This document shows positions 33,601 through 48,964 of a stretch of 64,000 nt of DNA, piece after piece. A model generated the notes under the pieces. The model was not told where the DNA came from. It did no database searches and saw nothing but the letters and a program-made list of their open reading frames with translations. The DNA lies in contig CM070876.1 in assembly GCA_036365515.1 (NCBI GenBank), positions 38,277,195-38,341,194 on the forward strand, given 5' to 3'. Every line of letters begins with the position of its first letter. Positions within the stretch are counted from its first letter, which is position 1. The position numbers and the translations under genes are program-made. The DNA is from Torymus aiolomorphi (taxonomy: Eukaryota; Arthropoda; Insecta; Hymenoptera; Torymidae).

Positions 33601-34750
33601 TTCCTCTGGTCCTTGTTTTTTTTTCTTTCTTCTCTCTAACGTGTAGGTATCTGCCGTTGTGGGGAAAAAGATTCATGTTAGGTATCACGCGTTCAGAAAT
33701 TTTCGGGGTTGCATGTTTTTTAATATTTGTTACGTTAGGCACGGCTATTTATTTTTTTGAGGATACATCCTCAGTCGGAAATTTTGTGGCTTATGGCGTT
33801 TCACAATAATTAGAAGTAACTGCAATTTTCGTGTACCAATTTAGATGTAAAACAGGAGCGCAGTTGTCCCTCAGGCTATTCTGTATTTGCCTTCCGCGCT
33901 CCTTGCCACTGATCTTAATTCATATCAACTGGAATATGGTTTTTCAAAATACTGTTAAAACTTTAGATAATTATACCTTATGAAGGTTCTTGCATACGTG
34001 CAGTATGTGTTACTCGAGCGAAACAAGACTGATAAAAATACGAATGCCAGAATTATCCACGCGCATGCGTTATATGCATACTGTTCTGTTAACGAACTCT
34101 GAATTTCAATATAAAATCTTTTATTAAAGCATATACCAATAAAGAGGGTTGTCCAAACTAATTTCTCTTTTTTCAATGAGGAATTGTATAAAAAATATTT
34201 TTATAGTTTTGAATCATTGCAGATGACTGCAACTAATTTTTTTATGGTTACAATAAAAAAATGCTAAAGTGTTGTTACGAATGGGATATTCAAACAAATA
34301 ATGAAGAATAAAAAGAGGCAAGGAATACCATTAGAGTATAACAAAGTAGTGACTAGTTTAAGTCTAGACACGTTATTCATTATTTAAAAAAAAGATTAGT
34401 TAAATTGTATCAATATATATAATGTCATGGAGACTATAATCATTAAAAGACTCAGTTCTGTCGGTAAATTTTATGCATAATAAATCGTAGTTTAAACATT
34501 AAGAAATCGTAATAAATGCTAGTTCTAAATTTAACAATAATTTGAAAACCAGAATCAAGCGGTGCTTGGCAACATCTGTTTTATCATAACTTGAATAAAT
34601 TTCACTTGAGCAAATAAGGATGATAGTCGGCTTATCCTCAAAGGGAAATCAAGCTAACTCCTTGATAGGCAAATACCATTGTAATTCAAATTCAAAATGT
34701 CTACAATAGCGTAAAAGCAAGCTGATCTACGATCATTACATGAAAAAAAT
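30661..34750. other. Mostly AT-rich intergenic DNA
   Basis: Two moderately GC-richer patches (about 31800-32110 and 33290-33560) lie in AT-rich DNA. I see no gene, RNA or repeat boundary that I can defend. Confidence 0.4.
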
Positions 34751-37290
34751 GTTTCCACTTTGATGATCAAAGTGCCGAATGAAAGTGCAACTGACAAAAG
34801 GAAGTCGTCATCGATTAAGCTCGCTTTACGCGTGCGTAAGGTCTTGCTTCGCTGTGCACGCGCTCAGGTATCGGATGGTGATAAGGCGCGGAAAGTACAT
34901 AACGACACTTGGTCTATTTGCCCTTGTAATATTGTCCGCCGGCGGCTCGACCGATGTTTGCCGAGGCTTTGTTTCCGCCAGTTTCCGTTTCCTGCGCTAT
35001 CGCCGCACTGTAAACACGGCGGCACCTCTGATCTCCTTGCGCGCTTTTCACTCGAAACCGACGTGCGCGCGGGCGCGCGAGAATGACGGAATGTGTCACC
35101 GCCACGAAGACTTTCTGGCACATCGTGTGCCACGGAATCGCGCGAAGACATGTCAAATGTGTACACAGGCAGATTCCTTCGCGCACGTCTCTGCGCTTCT
35201 TCTAATGCAGCCGGTTTAAACTGGGGTGTGAACTCTTGATGGTCTGGGATTCCTTTTTTTTTGTCTTTCAAGCTCGCGTCAAAGGTCTGTGAGTTTTGCA
35301 TTTTTATGACAATCTTATCACTATGTTCAAATTTGATTTGCAAATTCTATACTTATATAAAAACTGTTACATAAATCATTTAAAACAAGTCGAAGAAATT
35401 TTTTTAAAATTTCATGAAGATGATTTTCAAATTATTGCTGGTAAAATAATGAATTTTTAAATAACTTCTTTAATATCCTAAGTAAAGTTTTTATAAAAAA
35501 CTTAGAGTATCGAAAAGTTAAAGTTAAGCAGTAAATTAAATGGAGATTGAGTTGATATTGAAATGTTAGTACTTGACCGACAATTTGACAGGCAGTGCAG
35601 TCGCCACCTCGAAATCGGCGCGATTAGTATACTTGCGGATAGATGACTGCGTTTTTTCTGCAACTATTTCGTTTGATCGGTTAGGTGTTGATTGCCTTCT
35701 GACGAATTGAGCAAGAGGTGTGAAATAGTAGAGTTTTGTTATTTAAGCACGGAATGCGATCTATATTCCTATATATCTAAACTGAAATTATTCCAATAGA
35801 TCCCGGAACGGATTTTCCTATTTGGGATACAGGTTTTCACCACCCCAATGACATAACCCTGGGCAAATGCGGAATGGACTATTATAAAATAGAAATAAAA
35901 AGTTAGAGAATATAAGACGTGAATACATGTAAAAAAAATTGAATAAATAAAGATAAGGATAGGCCAGTAGGCTGCGTGGAAATAAAAAAATGTTGGTACT
36001 GTATAAGTGTCAAGAAGAAAACGATAATCTACAAGAACATATTTAATTATTATAAGTGTATCCTTATCATTATCCTACGTGATCCTAACCAATCAGATTA
36101 AAAATGTATATTTAGAAATGAAAAACGCAGCCGACCCTCGAAATTTGGAACTGATATGTATACATTAAAAACGATAAAGCATATATACGAAAGATTATTC
36201 CCAGTAAGAGATATTTTATACTGATAGTAATAAAAAAAAAAATTTTAATTATGAAAAATTAAAAAAAAAAATCAAAATCCATATAATTTTAATGTATTTG
36301 TCTAAACAAATTCCAAAACTATATTTTTGAAGATAAAGAATTATTCACACACACTTTCTCGGTCCCGCTTCATGGGAAAATGTAATTACATGTATAAGTA
36401 GCTAAAAAATGTGAAATATATACTTTATAAATTTTTTCTAAATTTTCAGAAATATTATGAATTTTTTACAAGACAATTAAGCTGGAAAGTGGTCGTATTA
36501 ACTCTTAGTAAGGCTAACTTCATTTTTCAAGTGTCTAGAATTTTTTCCAGTAAAAGATAGATCGTACTTTAATGTATGTCTATAGATTTTTGTCAATTTT
36601 GCTTAAAAAAATGAATGAATTTTTCGGATTAAATTAGTCTAATTTACTACACATAATAAAGCATAGACAAAAGCTCTTTTTACAATTTGGCTTCGTACAA
36701 AGTCAATATTCCTCCTAGAGCGACCGTAATTTTTTTCTTCGTAGATGATATACTATATATTTTGATGACACTTCAACCATTTTTTCTAAACATGCTTGCA
36801 GAAACATACAACAAATTTTATTTGTTATCTCAAGTTACCTTATATGAAAAATATACATGTATTTCTCTTATATTTATCATCCTATACAAATTCAATTTTC
36901 ATTTTAAGGAATTTTTTAAAAATCATAATCATAACATTTTTTACTCTTTCAAAATTTACTCGTGGATAAGCCATGACTTTTTTATTTCAAACATATTTAA
37001 TACTACTCAATTCCGTCCAAAATCTAACCAAGTGTTCTAATCGTTTTTGAAATATGTATATATACTTTGTAAAAAAAATAAAGTAACTTCTAGCTAGAAG
37101 ATTATATCTGGATAACCAGTATTTTGCCTTTTCAGTATATACATTTCACAATTCGCGGAAATCAGAGAACAATGAGTCGTAAAAAATGACGGACGAAAAG
37201 AAATCGTAAAGGAAAATTACAAGAGAGCTTTCGCATCGATTCTTATGTATACAAATGAAAGCGGGCAGGAGAATAGCTCGCTCTTGGCGT
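34751..37290. other. GC-richer patch (34.8-35.25 kb), then AT-rich DNA
   Basis: Frames in the patch overlap on both strands and lack domains. The rest is low-complexity AT-rich sequence. Confidence 0.4.
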
Positions 37291-39300
37291 CTTATCGATT
37301 AACGATGATCAACGCACTGAGATAAGCCGATATCGCGACATTAGAGTGGCAAGTTACCACGCAACCACGCGCCTTAAATACGGTTCTTAACGCGAGCACT
37401 GTGCAAAAAAGCCGCCTGCCGAGTATAGGTATATAAAAATGATTTGTTAAAGCCTCAGAGGCGTGTGCGAGATAAAATACGCAGTAATGCAGAGGCGGGA
37501 GAGGAGCTCGCGGTTCGGCGCGGCGTTTCGACTTTTCAGACAATGGCTGCGGCATACCAAACGCCCGGCAAAGAGCCAAAGAATATACGAAAGATCGAGA
37601 AAGAGCGGGAGGGGAGGAGGGGAGAAACCACAGAGAAGCCGCGAGACGCAGACGCTCCAACGCGTGTACATACGCTTGCGCACACTTATACGCGCGAGCG
37701 CCTATACAGTCAAGACCACCGGCATTCACGACTCTAGTGATGATTTTGCTTATACAACCGAGGAGAGACTTTATACATCGCCGCAGCCGCCGCCACCACC
37801 GCGATGGGAGAAAATCTCTCGCTCGACAGAGGAGAAAGAAAAAAGTGAAGTTCGATATGGGGCTGCCTCGGAAAGAGTGTCCACGCAAGCCTCATTAATA
37901 ACGACGATTCGAACGATTCTTCACGATGGGGCGGCAGCGCGTCCAGGCCTCCGCCGCACGGGAGGTCTCCTAAATAAAAACCATTTAAAATTTGAAGGAA
38001 GTCCCCGTCTCTCTCTCTTCCTTGCTCTCATTCGGCCACCGTTTCTCTAACCCCCTCGTTGACTCGCGATATGGCCAAAAATTTTTAACGAGAACTCTTG
38101 ATTCCTTAGAGCGTGATTAATTCCATATTCGACGGTCGATAGAGTTCGACCGCCGCGGCTGCCGCGCGCAGCCATAAATTGCCGCCTAATTTGCGTGTGT
38201 TAACATATTTATGAATGAGCCAATATTTGCCGTTGGCTTATTTGTGTGACAACTGAAAATTATAGAATATTCATCAAAACCCTGCGAGCCTGCACGCACA
38301 CATACCACGCGCTTATTGGAACTTTGCCTCGTGACGATCGTTTTCTTTTTCTATGGCAAAAATCGCATGAATTATGCGATGATGATCCGGGGGTTTCGCA
38401 GTGCGGCCACGAGGTAGCTAGATCGCATTTTCAAAAGGCCAGAGAGGAATGCGTGTCGCCGGGATAATTAAAATTTCTGCGACATTGCGCAGTGATTAAG
38501 TGCGTGGCCGCGACTAGCAGCGGAAAACTTATGGAAGCGAGCCACCGCGCGGTCGGGCCATTCATTGGAGTCGAGTCGTTTGCATTATACAGTTAGGCGC
38601 GTCCCTCCGCTCTTTTTCGCGCGCGCGCGTGATGCAAAGGCCCGGTGAAATATTACCCCCGGGGCGGAGGCAATAATTTTGTGCGGCGCGCGCAACCGCC
38701 GGCGTTATCCACGCGTCGCCGGTTCATTACGCGGCCGCAGCGGAGACGAGCACGCAGCGATGGCGGATCTTCTCTCCGTGCTCGATTGCGCAACTATACG
38801 TATGTACACTGCCCACGCGCGTTATTCTGCATTTTTCTGCCAGTTCTACGTCTTTCCTCCTTTGCCTCGCGCTTCTTCTTCACCGTCGTCGTCGCCGCCA
38901 CCGCCGCGTCTTCTTCTTCATCGTCACCGCGTATTATTCTTAGCGTGCTTCTTCCGCTTTATTCTCCTGCTGTGTGCACGTTGCCGGCTCTTTTATTTCA
39001 TTTCTCGAATCATTGTCATTACATGTCGCCGCCTTGCCGCCCCGCGCCGAAGACAGCCTCGTCCCGCGGACGGTTCTCTTCCTCGTTGAGAGGGACCTCA
39101 AGATCGTCACACTCGCCGTTTTTAAACTCGACTTTGTCACTTCCTCCTTTCTCAGCGGTACAAAAATACATGGAGAATTAAAGACCCACAAGCGACCATA
39201 AAGCGGTCGAGGTGTATACAGACTACTCACATCAGTACGAGTTTTATATGGCAGACCGGCTCGTGCCTCTATTCAGGACTCTTCATTTCTTGTGGGAAGG
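37291..39300. other. GC/CpG-rich block, no supported gene
   Basis: Open frames up to about 198 residues exist on both strands but overlap each other and are Arg/Pro/Ser-rich. None has a domain or a convincing splice context. CpG is frequent throughout. Confidence 0.35.
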
Positions 39301-40740
39301 TAAATTTTCCTTTCGATATGCCAAAAGAATATTTTTAAAATAAACCATATAAAATTAAGTAATAAAGCAGTGCAAAAATAGTAGCAGTGACTGAAAAACT
39401 GTAATTCTATGGAGTATATATGACGACCATTTTTCCTCTATTTTTCTCATGTTAAATTTCCATAGGAAAAATTGATGTGTGGTTAAAACTGTGTCACAAA
39501 ACTGTTTCTGTTCAAAATTTTGTTGTCACTTAGATGACCTATAGAACAAGAAAAACCCGCTGCCAATACATTGGCACTTAGTTTCCTCAAAATAATGTAT
39601 TTATTCATTTTTTAAAATTTTTTATAACAATAATTAATTGTATCATACCCAATTTTCTTTATGAATATTCGTAATAAATTAATATATATTTTTTGAAAAT
39701 TCATTCTTGTTACTCTTTTTCTCGTGCGACAACCCGATATTTTTATAAATCAATTTTTTCAAAATATTATCACATGTTCAATTAGTTTTATTTTGAACCT
39801 CAAATATCTTTCGTCGTAATAGTTCGATTTTATTGGGCAACGAATTCAGTTTGAAGATATAAAAAATATATCTCTCCCAAATTTTAGGACTATTGGTTGA
39901 TTTTCTTAATATTGTTATCGCGTGACAACAAAACTCCTACTTTTTTATTTTATAAAACATTGTTTTTTTTAAAAAACAAATAAAGATAATATTTTGAAAT
40001 TTCAACCAAATATATTCTTCAATGAGTATAATAAGTGGTTAAAACTTGAAGTCGATAAATCAATTATTATTTGAAAAATGTATTAAATAATTTTGAGCAC
40101 ACTTTCGTTAATAATAAATGACAGAGTGAAGATAATTTAAATATTAAAAAAATAAAATGTACATAATTTAAATACCTTTCAATAAAAATGTATGATGTTA
40201 AGTAATAATATCTGTAACATATTAAACAAGTGGCCGACAACGGTTGCGTTTACCCTATTATTATATTATCATCAACAAAATGCTCATTAATCAAATTTTT
40301 TTTTCAAATAACGTGTATAATATTTTATTGACTTGTCTCTACATCACGTTTCCGAATCATCTGATGATTTTCACAAAAAAAAAGTAGCAGAATTATTTTT
40401 ATGGTGCACCTTCAACATTGAGTAATATTTTAAATCCATAATATTTTGAAAACTTAAAAATAAATTCGAACAAATTACCAAACTCTGTATTACATATATA
40501 TTCGTTTATTACACATATGAATGTTTATTATAAAGTCACCAATCAAGTCAATCAGTCAAGAGACTTTCCAAAAACGTTACAACAAAAATACTGGCATATT
40601 CTGCAAGTAAAATGCAAACTTTTTCCCAATCAATGTTCTATACAAAAAATTTCGATATTTTGAGTAAAAAATAAAGATAATCTTTTGAAATTTCAACCAA
40701 ATATATTCTTCAATGAGTATAATAAATGGTTAAAACTTTA
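39301..40740. repeat. AT-rich DNA with an inverted element terminus at 39561
   Basis: TGCCAATACATTGGCA (39561-39576) followed by TTTCCTCAAA is the reverse of the hairpin terminus at 14.8 and 21.6 kb. AAAATAAAGATAAT with TTTGAAATTTCAACCAAATA occurs at about 39985 and 40670, indicating an internal duplication. Confidence 0.45.
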
Positions 40741-42415
40741 TCGCGCTGTAAATTACCCTCAATAAAAAACAAAAGCAAGTGAACAACACGCACGCATAGT
40801 ACGTGTTATTTCCATTTTCTAGTATAGATATATCCAAAAAATTACGATTTGAAAAGAAGGCTAAATCAGTTTTAACCTCGAATATCTCTGAAATTCATAA
40901 ACGAATTCTTTTACTCTAAAAACGCATATAATAAATAATATACACTCTACATCTCCGCCAAATTAAAAAAAAATTAAAACAAGTTTTCTCTAGTTATCAG
41001 CCGACAAATAAAATAACTTTGTAAAATAGGAAAATTTTGAATATCAAAAAGTAATCGTACGATCTTGATGAAAATTCACATACATAATATCTATATCACA
41101 TACAAAATTGTCTAGAAATCTGTAGCTGATTCATAGAACCGTTCTCGAGAAATTACGATTTAAAAAAAAAAGTTTAAAAAATTTTAACCTCAAATATCTC
41201 TGAAATTTATGGACCAATTATTTTGCCCAAAGAACTCGACCAAGAGCTATCCAAAATCTACCTCCACGAGGAATTTTGAAGAAATTACGACAATTTTCCC
41301 TCCGGAATCGTTGGAGATACAAAACTCATTTTTTTCATTTTTTATGTTTTACGTTTTTATTAATAACCAAAGAACCGTGATAGCTAGAAACCTTTTTTTT
41401 TTAGAAAATATAGCTATTTTAATTCTCTTTTAAATGCTACCTATCCCATTCTCATACATACAGCCGTTCTCGAGAAATTATGATTCGAAAAAGAGGTTAC
41501 AAAAATTTTAACCTCAAAAATCTCTGAAATTTATGAACCAATCATCTATCCCAAAGAAAGGTGCAGGTGGCAACCAAAAATCTACCTCTACAAGGAATTT
41601 TGAAGCGATTAATACAATTTTACTCCCGCAAATTGTCGCCACCTAAAACACGTTTTTTTCATTTTTTAATTTTTTTCTCAAAAACTAACCAACAGAATGG
41701 ATTCAATTTTATACAGATTATAGCTATTCATAATCTCCATTATCATGATTTTTCTCAAAAAAATTGACCATTTAGTTTGGAAGTTTAAAAAAAAACACGT
41801 TTTTGTTGAGAGTAGTATAAATATTGCACTCCAATTGTTTATTAATGTGTAATGGATCGATCTGACGGAGGCAGATAAAAGAAAAAGAAAAACAAAGTTT
41901 TTTCTTTATATTTTCTTTATATTTTTGCAAGGTTTCGTTGGCATGATCCGCCAACCTCTTCAGGCTTATATCGATGCCATGTACTCTATATGAATAAGCC
42001 TGAAGAGGTTGACGGATCATGCCAACGAAACGTTGCAAAAATATAAAGAAAATATAAAGAAAAAACTTTTTTTTTCTTTTTCTTTTACCTGCCTCCGTCA
42101 GATCGATCCATTACACATTAATAAAAACACGTTTTTGTTAATAACAAAATAACCGTGATAGCTAGAGAATTTTTTTTTTAATATAAGGTTTTTTGTGCTC
42201 TCTCGAACGCTACCCATCCGATTATAAAATTTAAATCCAATCATTAAAAAAATCAAAAATAAATTTTTCGAAAATGAAAAATTCGACATAAAACAAAAAC
42301 GAATCAGTTAGTCGTACAAAATTATTTTTTTCCCGAATTCGGAATCAAAAAACAAAAAAAAAATGAGACCCGTCCGGTTAAAAGCGACCGCGTAGATCCG
42401 AAAATAAAGCGGTAC

Positions 42416-42461
<46 letters not shown>

Positions 42462-42582
42462 CCATACGGACATTTTCTAAAATCATGTGACACAAACTTC
42501 TAACACCTTTATTCATGTTTCTAGAGCAATTTAAAGAAAATTAAAATTTTTCTATTACAAAGCTTCCTCTATGAGGAAGCAA
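40741..42582 (+). repeat. CA-bearing dispersed repeat, copy at 41-42.6 kb
   Basis: The copy contains repeated paragraphs of the type TTTTAACCTCAAATATCTCTGAAATT, CCxAAGAACTCGACC, ATCTACCTC. It then has the ATGAGACCCGTCCGGTTAAAA block, a CA tract (about 42415-42461), and a terminal stem-loop GCTTCCTC-TAT-GAGGAAGC at 42562-42582. No protein is encoded. A hairpin MITE interrupts it at 41.8-42.1 kb. Confidence 0.75.
41809..42123. mobile_element. Hairpin MITE with about 125-base arms
   Basis: The sequence from ATTAATGTGTAATGGATCGA (41841) to its inverted copy ending CATTAAT (42122) is almost perfectly self-complementary around a loop of about 25 bases near 41980. The host repeat phrase AAAACACGTTTTTGTT stands on both sides (41793-41808 and 42124-42139). 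Confidence 0.82.
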
Positions 42583-43705
42583 AATTGATTGCAGAGGTGT
42601 GTCTCAACTTTTGTTTTCATCGTTTTTACAACCGAGATATGGGAAACGCTTTTTGTAGAATTTGACATATATATGACTTAATCTTCGCGAAAAATCCATT
42701 AACGCGTTTTCAAAAATGGGAAAAATTTTTTGCAAGGCACACCTTCCGGGTCTAGTTTTCCCTACTCTTTGTACCACATAATATAGGAGAAAAACCATGT
42801 ACAATTAAAAAAGTCTTGGTGACACCCTTATTTCAAAGATTGAAATTTTTTTTTAAATGCAAAATAGCCTTTTTTCTACTTTTAGCTATTTATTCCAGAA
42901 ACACCTCAGACGAATTTGTACAAAATAAATTAAAACTAAAGAAAACCAACTTTTATTTGCTTTTTTAAAAATTAAAAATTGTTGATCCCTTCACAAGTTC
43001 TGACCGCTTAAATTTGAGCGTTAAAAAGGCATAAAACACGCTCAAAGCTGGGGCTGCTGATTTTACGATTTGCGTATTTTAGTGCCCTTTCACGCTTAAC
43101 TTTAGACGGTCAAAACTTATGAAGGAATTAATATTTCAGAATTTTTGAAAAAGCAAATAAAAGCTGGTTTTCTTTAGTTTTATTTTCTTTTTTACGAATT
43201 TATCCAGGACTTTTCTGGAATAAATAACTAAAAGTTGAGAAAAATTGTTTAATTGTACATGATTTTTCTCCTATATTATGTGCTACAAAGAGTAAAAAAA
43301 AACCAGACCTGGAAGATGCGCCTTGAAAAAATTTTTATCCAATTTTGAGAACGCATTAAGGCGATGTGAACCTCAAAATCAACCCAATTTCATTATTTAA
43401 TTAATAAACATTCTAACGTTTATTTGGAAAAGCAATTCTTTCAGGCGCTTCGTGTATGTAAATACTATGCTCAATTTTTTTTGTTAGTAATTCTATTATT
43501 ATTTGCAAAAGAAATATACATTCTAAAATTTGTCGGTAAGTACACATTACCTTAATGGATTTTTCTCGTAGATTTCGTTATATATGTATATGTGCAATTC
43601 TACGAAATGCTTTAACTATCTTGGTTGTAAAAACGACGAAAAAACAAGTTGAGGCACACCGCTGCAATCTACTTTTTCTTGTTCTATAAGTCACTCAACT
43701 GACGA
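42583..43705. mobile_element. 1.1-kb inverted-repeat (foldback) element
   Basis: Left arm 42583 to about 43040 and right arm about 43070-43705 pair with each other. For example, ATTGCAGAGGTGTGTCTCAAC is mirrored at 43645-43670, and AAAGAAAACCAACTTTTATT is mirrored at 43150-43175. The right arm is longer because of a nested 192-bp insertion. A fragment of the same family lies at 45.9-46.1 kb. Confidence 0.8.
43360..43551. mobile_element. 192-bp TTAA-flanked MITE nested in the right arm
   Basis: TTAA on both sides (43356-43359, 43552-43555). The ends GGCGATGTG and CACATTACC are complementary at 7 of 9 positions. The left arm has the matching unoccupied TTAA at 42699-42702. Confidence 0.7.
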
Positions 43706-43715
43706 AAAAAACCTC

Positions 43716-45412
<1,697 letters not shown>

Positions 45413-46330
45413 TTTGAACACAGAAAAACAGCCTTGTGAGACAGTTTTAACCACGCAATAATTTTTCCTATGAAAATTTAACATGAGAAACATGGACAAA
45501 AACGGTGACTGATTAAAGCAAAAAAAGAGCTTTAATTTAAACTAAGAATCGTTGGAATCGTGCGATCCTGTACAAAGCTACTTCGTGCATAAATATAGTG
45601 AAAAATGATAAAAAAATAACGATTTTTGCGAATTTAAGTATGTAATTCTTAAGATTTTCTTCCTTTCGAATTTCGTTTCCAAGGTCGTCCGATTTCAAGA
45701 ATAAGAAATCTCTTTCTTTTACTTTAGTTTGTTTCATGTGAAAAATTTGTTTGCACCTGTGGGAGCTTAATCGTGGTTAGTAGTCAGTAACCGTTATTCG
45801 TCCTTTTTTCCATATCTTATTCCATAAGAAAAAAAATAATGTGTAGTTAAAACTGTGTCACAAAACTGCTTTTCTACCTTCAAAATTTTTTCGTTTATTC
45901 TAGGTATGACCTATAGAACAAGAAAAAGTTTATTGCAGAGGTGTGCGTCAACTTTCTTTTCATTGATTTTAGATCAATTTATGGGAACCTTTTTGTAGAA
46001 TTGTATACATATAATATCTATCCTTACGAAAAATTGTATTGCTTATCTTACATTCTGGTGATATTACCCCTGGTAGAAATGTTAACCATAAATGACCTAT
46101 TTTTTAGTAACTTTATGGCTAAGAACAATATTCTGTTTTTTAATTGTTTTCAGCTGCTGATGGTAGAATCCATATAATTAATAATTTTAAGAATTTAATG
46201 GCCTTGTTACTACCAATCTCGGTGTTTTATTCTACAAACATTTCACTATAAGAAACACTGAGATTGGTAATAACAAGGCCATCAACTTCTTAAAATTATC
46301 AATATTCTGTTTTTATTTGACAATTAGTAC
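45413..46330. repeat. AT-rich DNA, foldback fragment (45.90-46.06 kb) and hairpin MITE (46.18-46.30 kb)
   Basis: Bases 45905-46055 repeat the outer arm of the 42.6-kb foldback element (ATTGCAGAGGTGTGCGTCAAC). Bases 46180-46226 pair with 46252-46299, with few mismatches, around a 25-base loop. ATATTCTGTTTTT stands on both sides of that hairpin. Confidence 0.7.
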
Positions 46331-48964
46331 GTATGTGGCAAAGCGAATACAGACCCCAAGATGGTTTATGAAGATATTGAACAGGATTGGTCCGAGATGA
46401 GACTCTTACCCAGACATGCAAGTGATGCCACTAGATAAATTGCTACCAATCCTGACATACGAAGCTCGCTGTGCCAGATACGAGGTCAACCATCGATATA
46501 GATTACCGCGGATATGTATATCGAATCAACCTGGATATTCGACTCAATGCCTTCTGCTAAGTAACTAGTGTAGAGGTTGGTGATAGTAGATCGTCCCTTG
46601 ATGAACCCATGCTGCTCTCTGACAATTTTTAGCAAGAGAAAGTCGAAGATATGTCTAGCAACTATACAATCTAGAATTTTAGCAAAACAGCTGAGTAACG
46701 ATATAGATTTGTAATGTTGTACGTCTTGTCTATTTCCTTTTTTTTTTGTGAATTGAATACTAAAAAGCCAATTTCCATAATGTGGGGAAAATACCCGTTA
46801 ATACAGATTTATTGTAGATTGCAAGCAGGGGTTAAACAATCGAAAGGCATCGTTTCACAAAATATGGAGGGATATTATCCGGCCCTGATTTAACACTGTC
46901 TTCTAAGCTATTTATCACAGATACTAACTGATCCGACGATACTGTTAAGCTATCTAGAACCTCATTACAGTCAATTTTGTCTATATCAACCAGAACTGAG
47001 TTCATGTAAACAAAGCCAAAGTGGTCAAAGAACAAATCGGCTGACTCGCTATCATTAGACGATGACCGCCCATGTAAAAACAAGTACGTCGGCAGTCTAT
47101 TATTACTTTTTAATTTATTAATGAATGACCAGAAATATCAGAGATTTCTTGATGAACTTGTTTCCACATGGGGTTAGAAATAGTTTTATGTATGCGGCTC
47201 GGAGTCGCTTGAATGGAATGTAGTCGGTCGTCATCCAACTTTGCTTCCATTGCATATGTGCCGTTTTCTTGTCATAAACTAAAGACTTTAATTCGGGTAT
47301 AAACCATACAGGGAAAAAAATTGAACGCATAGAAGACACATGTTTGCCAATGATATGGTTAAGTACATTATAAGATTGCTCAATACAACAACCTATGTCA
47401 GAACCATTTAACTTCGATGACCAATCTGCCTCCTATATGGCTTTTACAATACTTACATAACCATCTTTGGAATAATTGTAATTTTCCTTAAAATTAACGC
47501 AGTAACAAGTGGACGGGGCTCATAGTTGGAAGAAAGTTAATATGAAATTATTAAAAATGTTAATATTCCTCACAGATGCAGATAGAGTGAAGATTAGGTC
47601 TAACGAGTATCCCGTCTGTGGCTGCTCTACGTACAGCTAATGGAGATTTAGGTATGAGAGTGTCTGCTGCAGTGTATATTAGCATTCTCACGTATCGCCA
47701 TGGAGAGACATAGTCCAAAACTTCAAAGTGTAAGGGTTCATTGTGCCATCGAACTTTTGTTAAGTTGAAATCACCACATATTATGAACTCATAATTTAAA
47801 TTTATGAGTGAGATTTCCTCAAGGCAGCTTGAAAAGTTATAGAATATCTCACAGCTGAAGGAAGGTGGCAGATATATGCTGCTTCTAGAAGAAAGAGCTT
47901 GTCCCTAACTCTGAATTCAACAAAAATGGCTTCACACGTTGGTTTAATTTCAAGTAGTCTGACCTGAAGTGAACTATGAATGGCAACGAGTATACCCCCT
48001 CCACATTGAGCGTCATTTGACTGACGATCACACCTGTAAGTGATGTATGACGTTAGACCAAGTTCAGATGAGCTTATGGACGGTTTGAGCAATGTTTCTG
48101 TTATGATGATTATTTTGGGGATAGGTGACTTCTCAGGTGAGATCTCATGTCATCTTGTGTCAATTTCTGACCTGAGATTCTGCTGCAGATGCTACGGAAA
48201 ACGTACGTAAGTAGAAAATCAGGTGGATCAGTATTGGAAATCGCCTTTTAGGATGATTTACCCCCTAGATAAACTCAAAAATGCATGTTTAGAAGCATAT
48301 TACACAAATTTTCAATTCTTACAAATTTGGTACATGAGATCTCACCTGATATCTCCGCAGATAAATCACCTGAGATCTCATTTACCAAATTTGTACAATA
48401 AAAATTGCAAAATTGTGTAAAATGCTTCTAAAGATGGTTTTTTGAGTTCATCTAGGAGGTAAAACATCCTTACAGACGATTTCCAATGCTGAAGAGCAGA
48501 TATCCCTGCTGGCAGTAAATTTTTATTGCACAAGACATTTATAACACTGCTACGAGATTCCATTCTGATTAGTATAGGCCCTAGATCACTTCAAGAAAAG
48601 TTTGGTTTTCCAAGTCTACATGCCTGCATATTGTTAAAATGTTTACCAAAAATGTCTAATATCTCTATCTAATCAGTCGTATGTCACTGCCTCGGCTGTG
48701 TGGTGTGTTCTCAGAGACACCGTATAACAATAAATTATTGGCTCTAGGTAACTGTTCCTTTGCTTCCTCTGCACTGTTAATTGTGTCTATAATTGAGTCC
48801 GGCACGTTCTGCTCCAATGCGACCATTCTAGAGGTTAGGTTGCTTACCGTAGCCTGGACAGAGTTATAAGCGCAGAAAGCGTAAGAAAAAGGTTCTAACC
48901 TTAAAAATAGTAAATGACTATTACAAAACAAAAGCAGGTATACAACACGTGCGCATCGGCGCAT
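46331..48964 (-). pseudogene. Jockey-like LINE (non-LTR retrotransposon) relic
   Basis: Pieces run in order on the - strand. At 48964-48665 is an ORF1-type coiled-coil end (ANNLLLYGVSE). At 48092-47802 is an AP-endonuclease segment with RCDRQ and GGGILVAI. At 47339-47118 is the linker FFPVWFIPELKSLV. At 47083-46832 is the reverse-transcriptase entry SVKSGPDNIPPYFVK. At about 46800-46370, in shifting frames with stops, are RT blocks KSISLLSCFAKI, HGFIKGRST and GPILFNIFI. The catalytic FADD region is not recognisable. The element is long dead, and a palindromic MITE lies between its ORF1 and endonuclease remnants. Confidence 0.78.
48119..48500. mobile_element. Palindromic MITE rich in CAGGTG, inside the LINE relic
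   Basis: Centred near 48345, with arms pairing AAATTTGGTACATGAGATCTCA against TGAGATCTCATTTACCAAATTT and outwards. It is a relative of 52053-52587 (CTGAGATTCTGCTGCAGATGCTAC). Its right arm is truncated near 48500. Confidence 0.75.

Noticed and set aside
37292..38050. Two frames of about 195-198 residues on opposite strands
   Set aside because: They overlap each other and have biased composition with no family resemblance; GC-rich DNA has few stop codons by chance.
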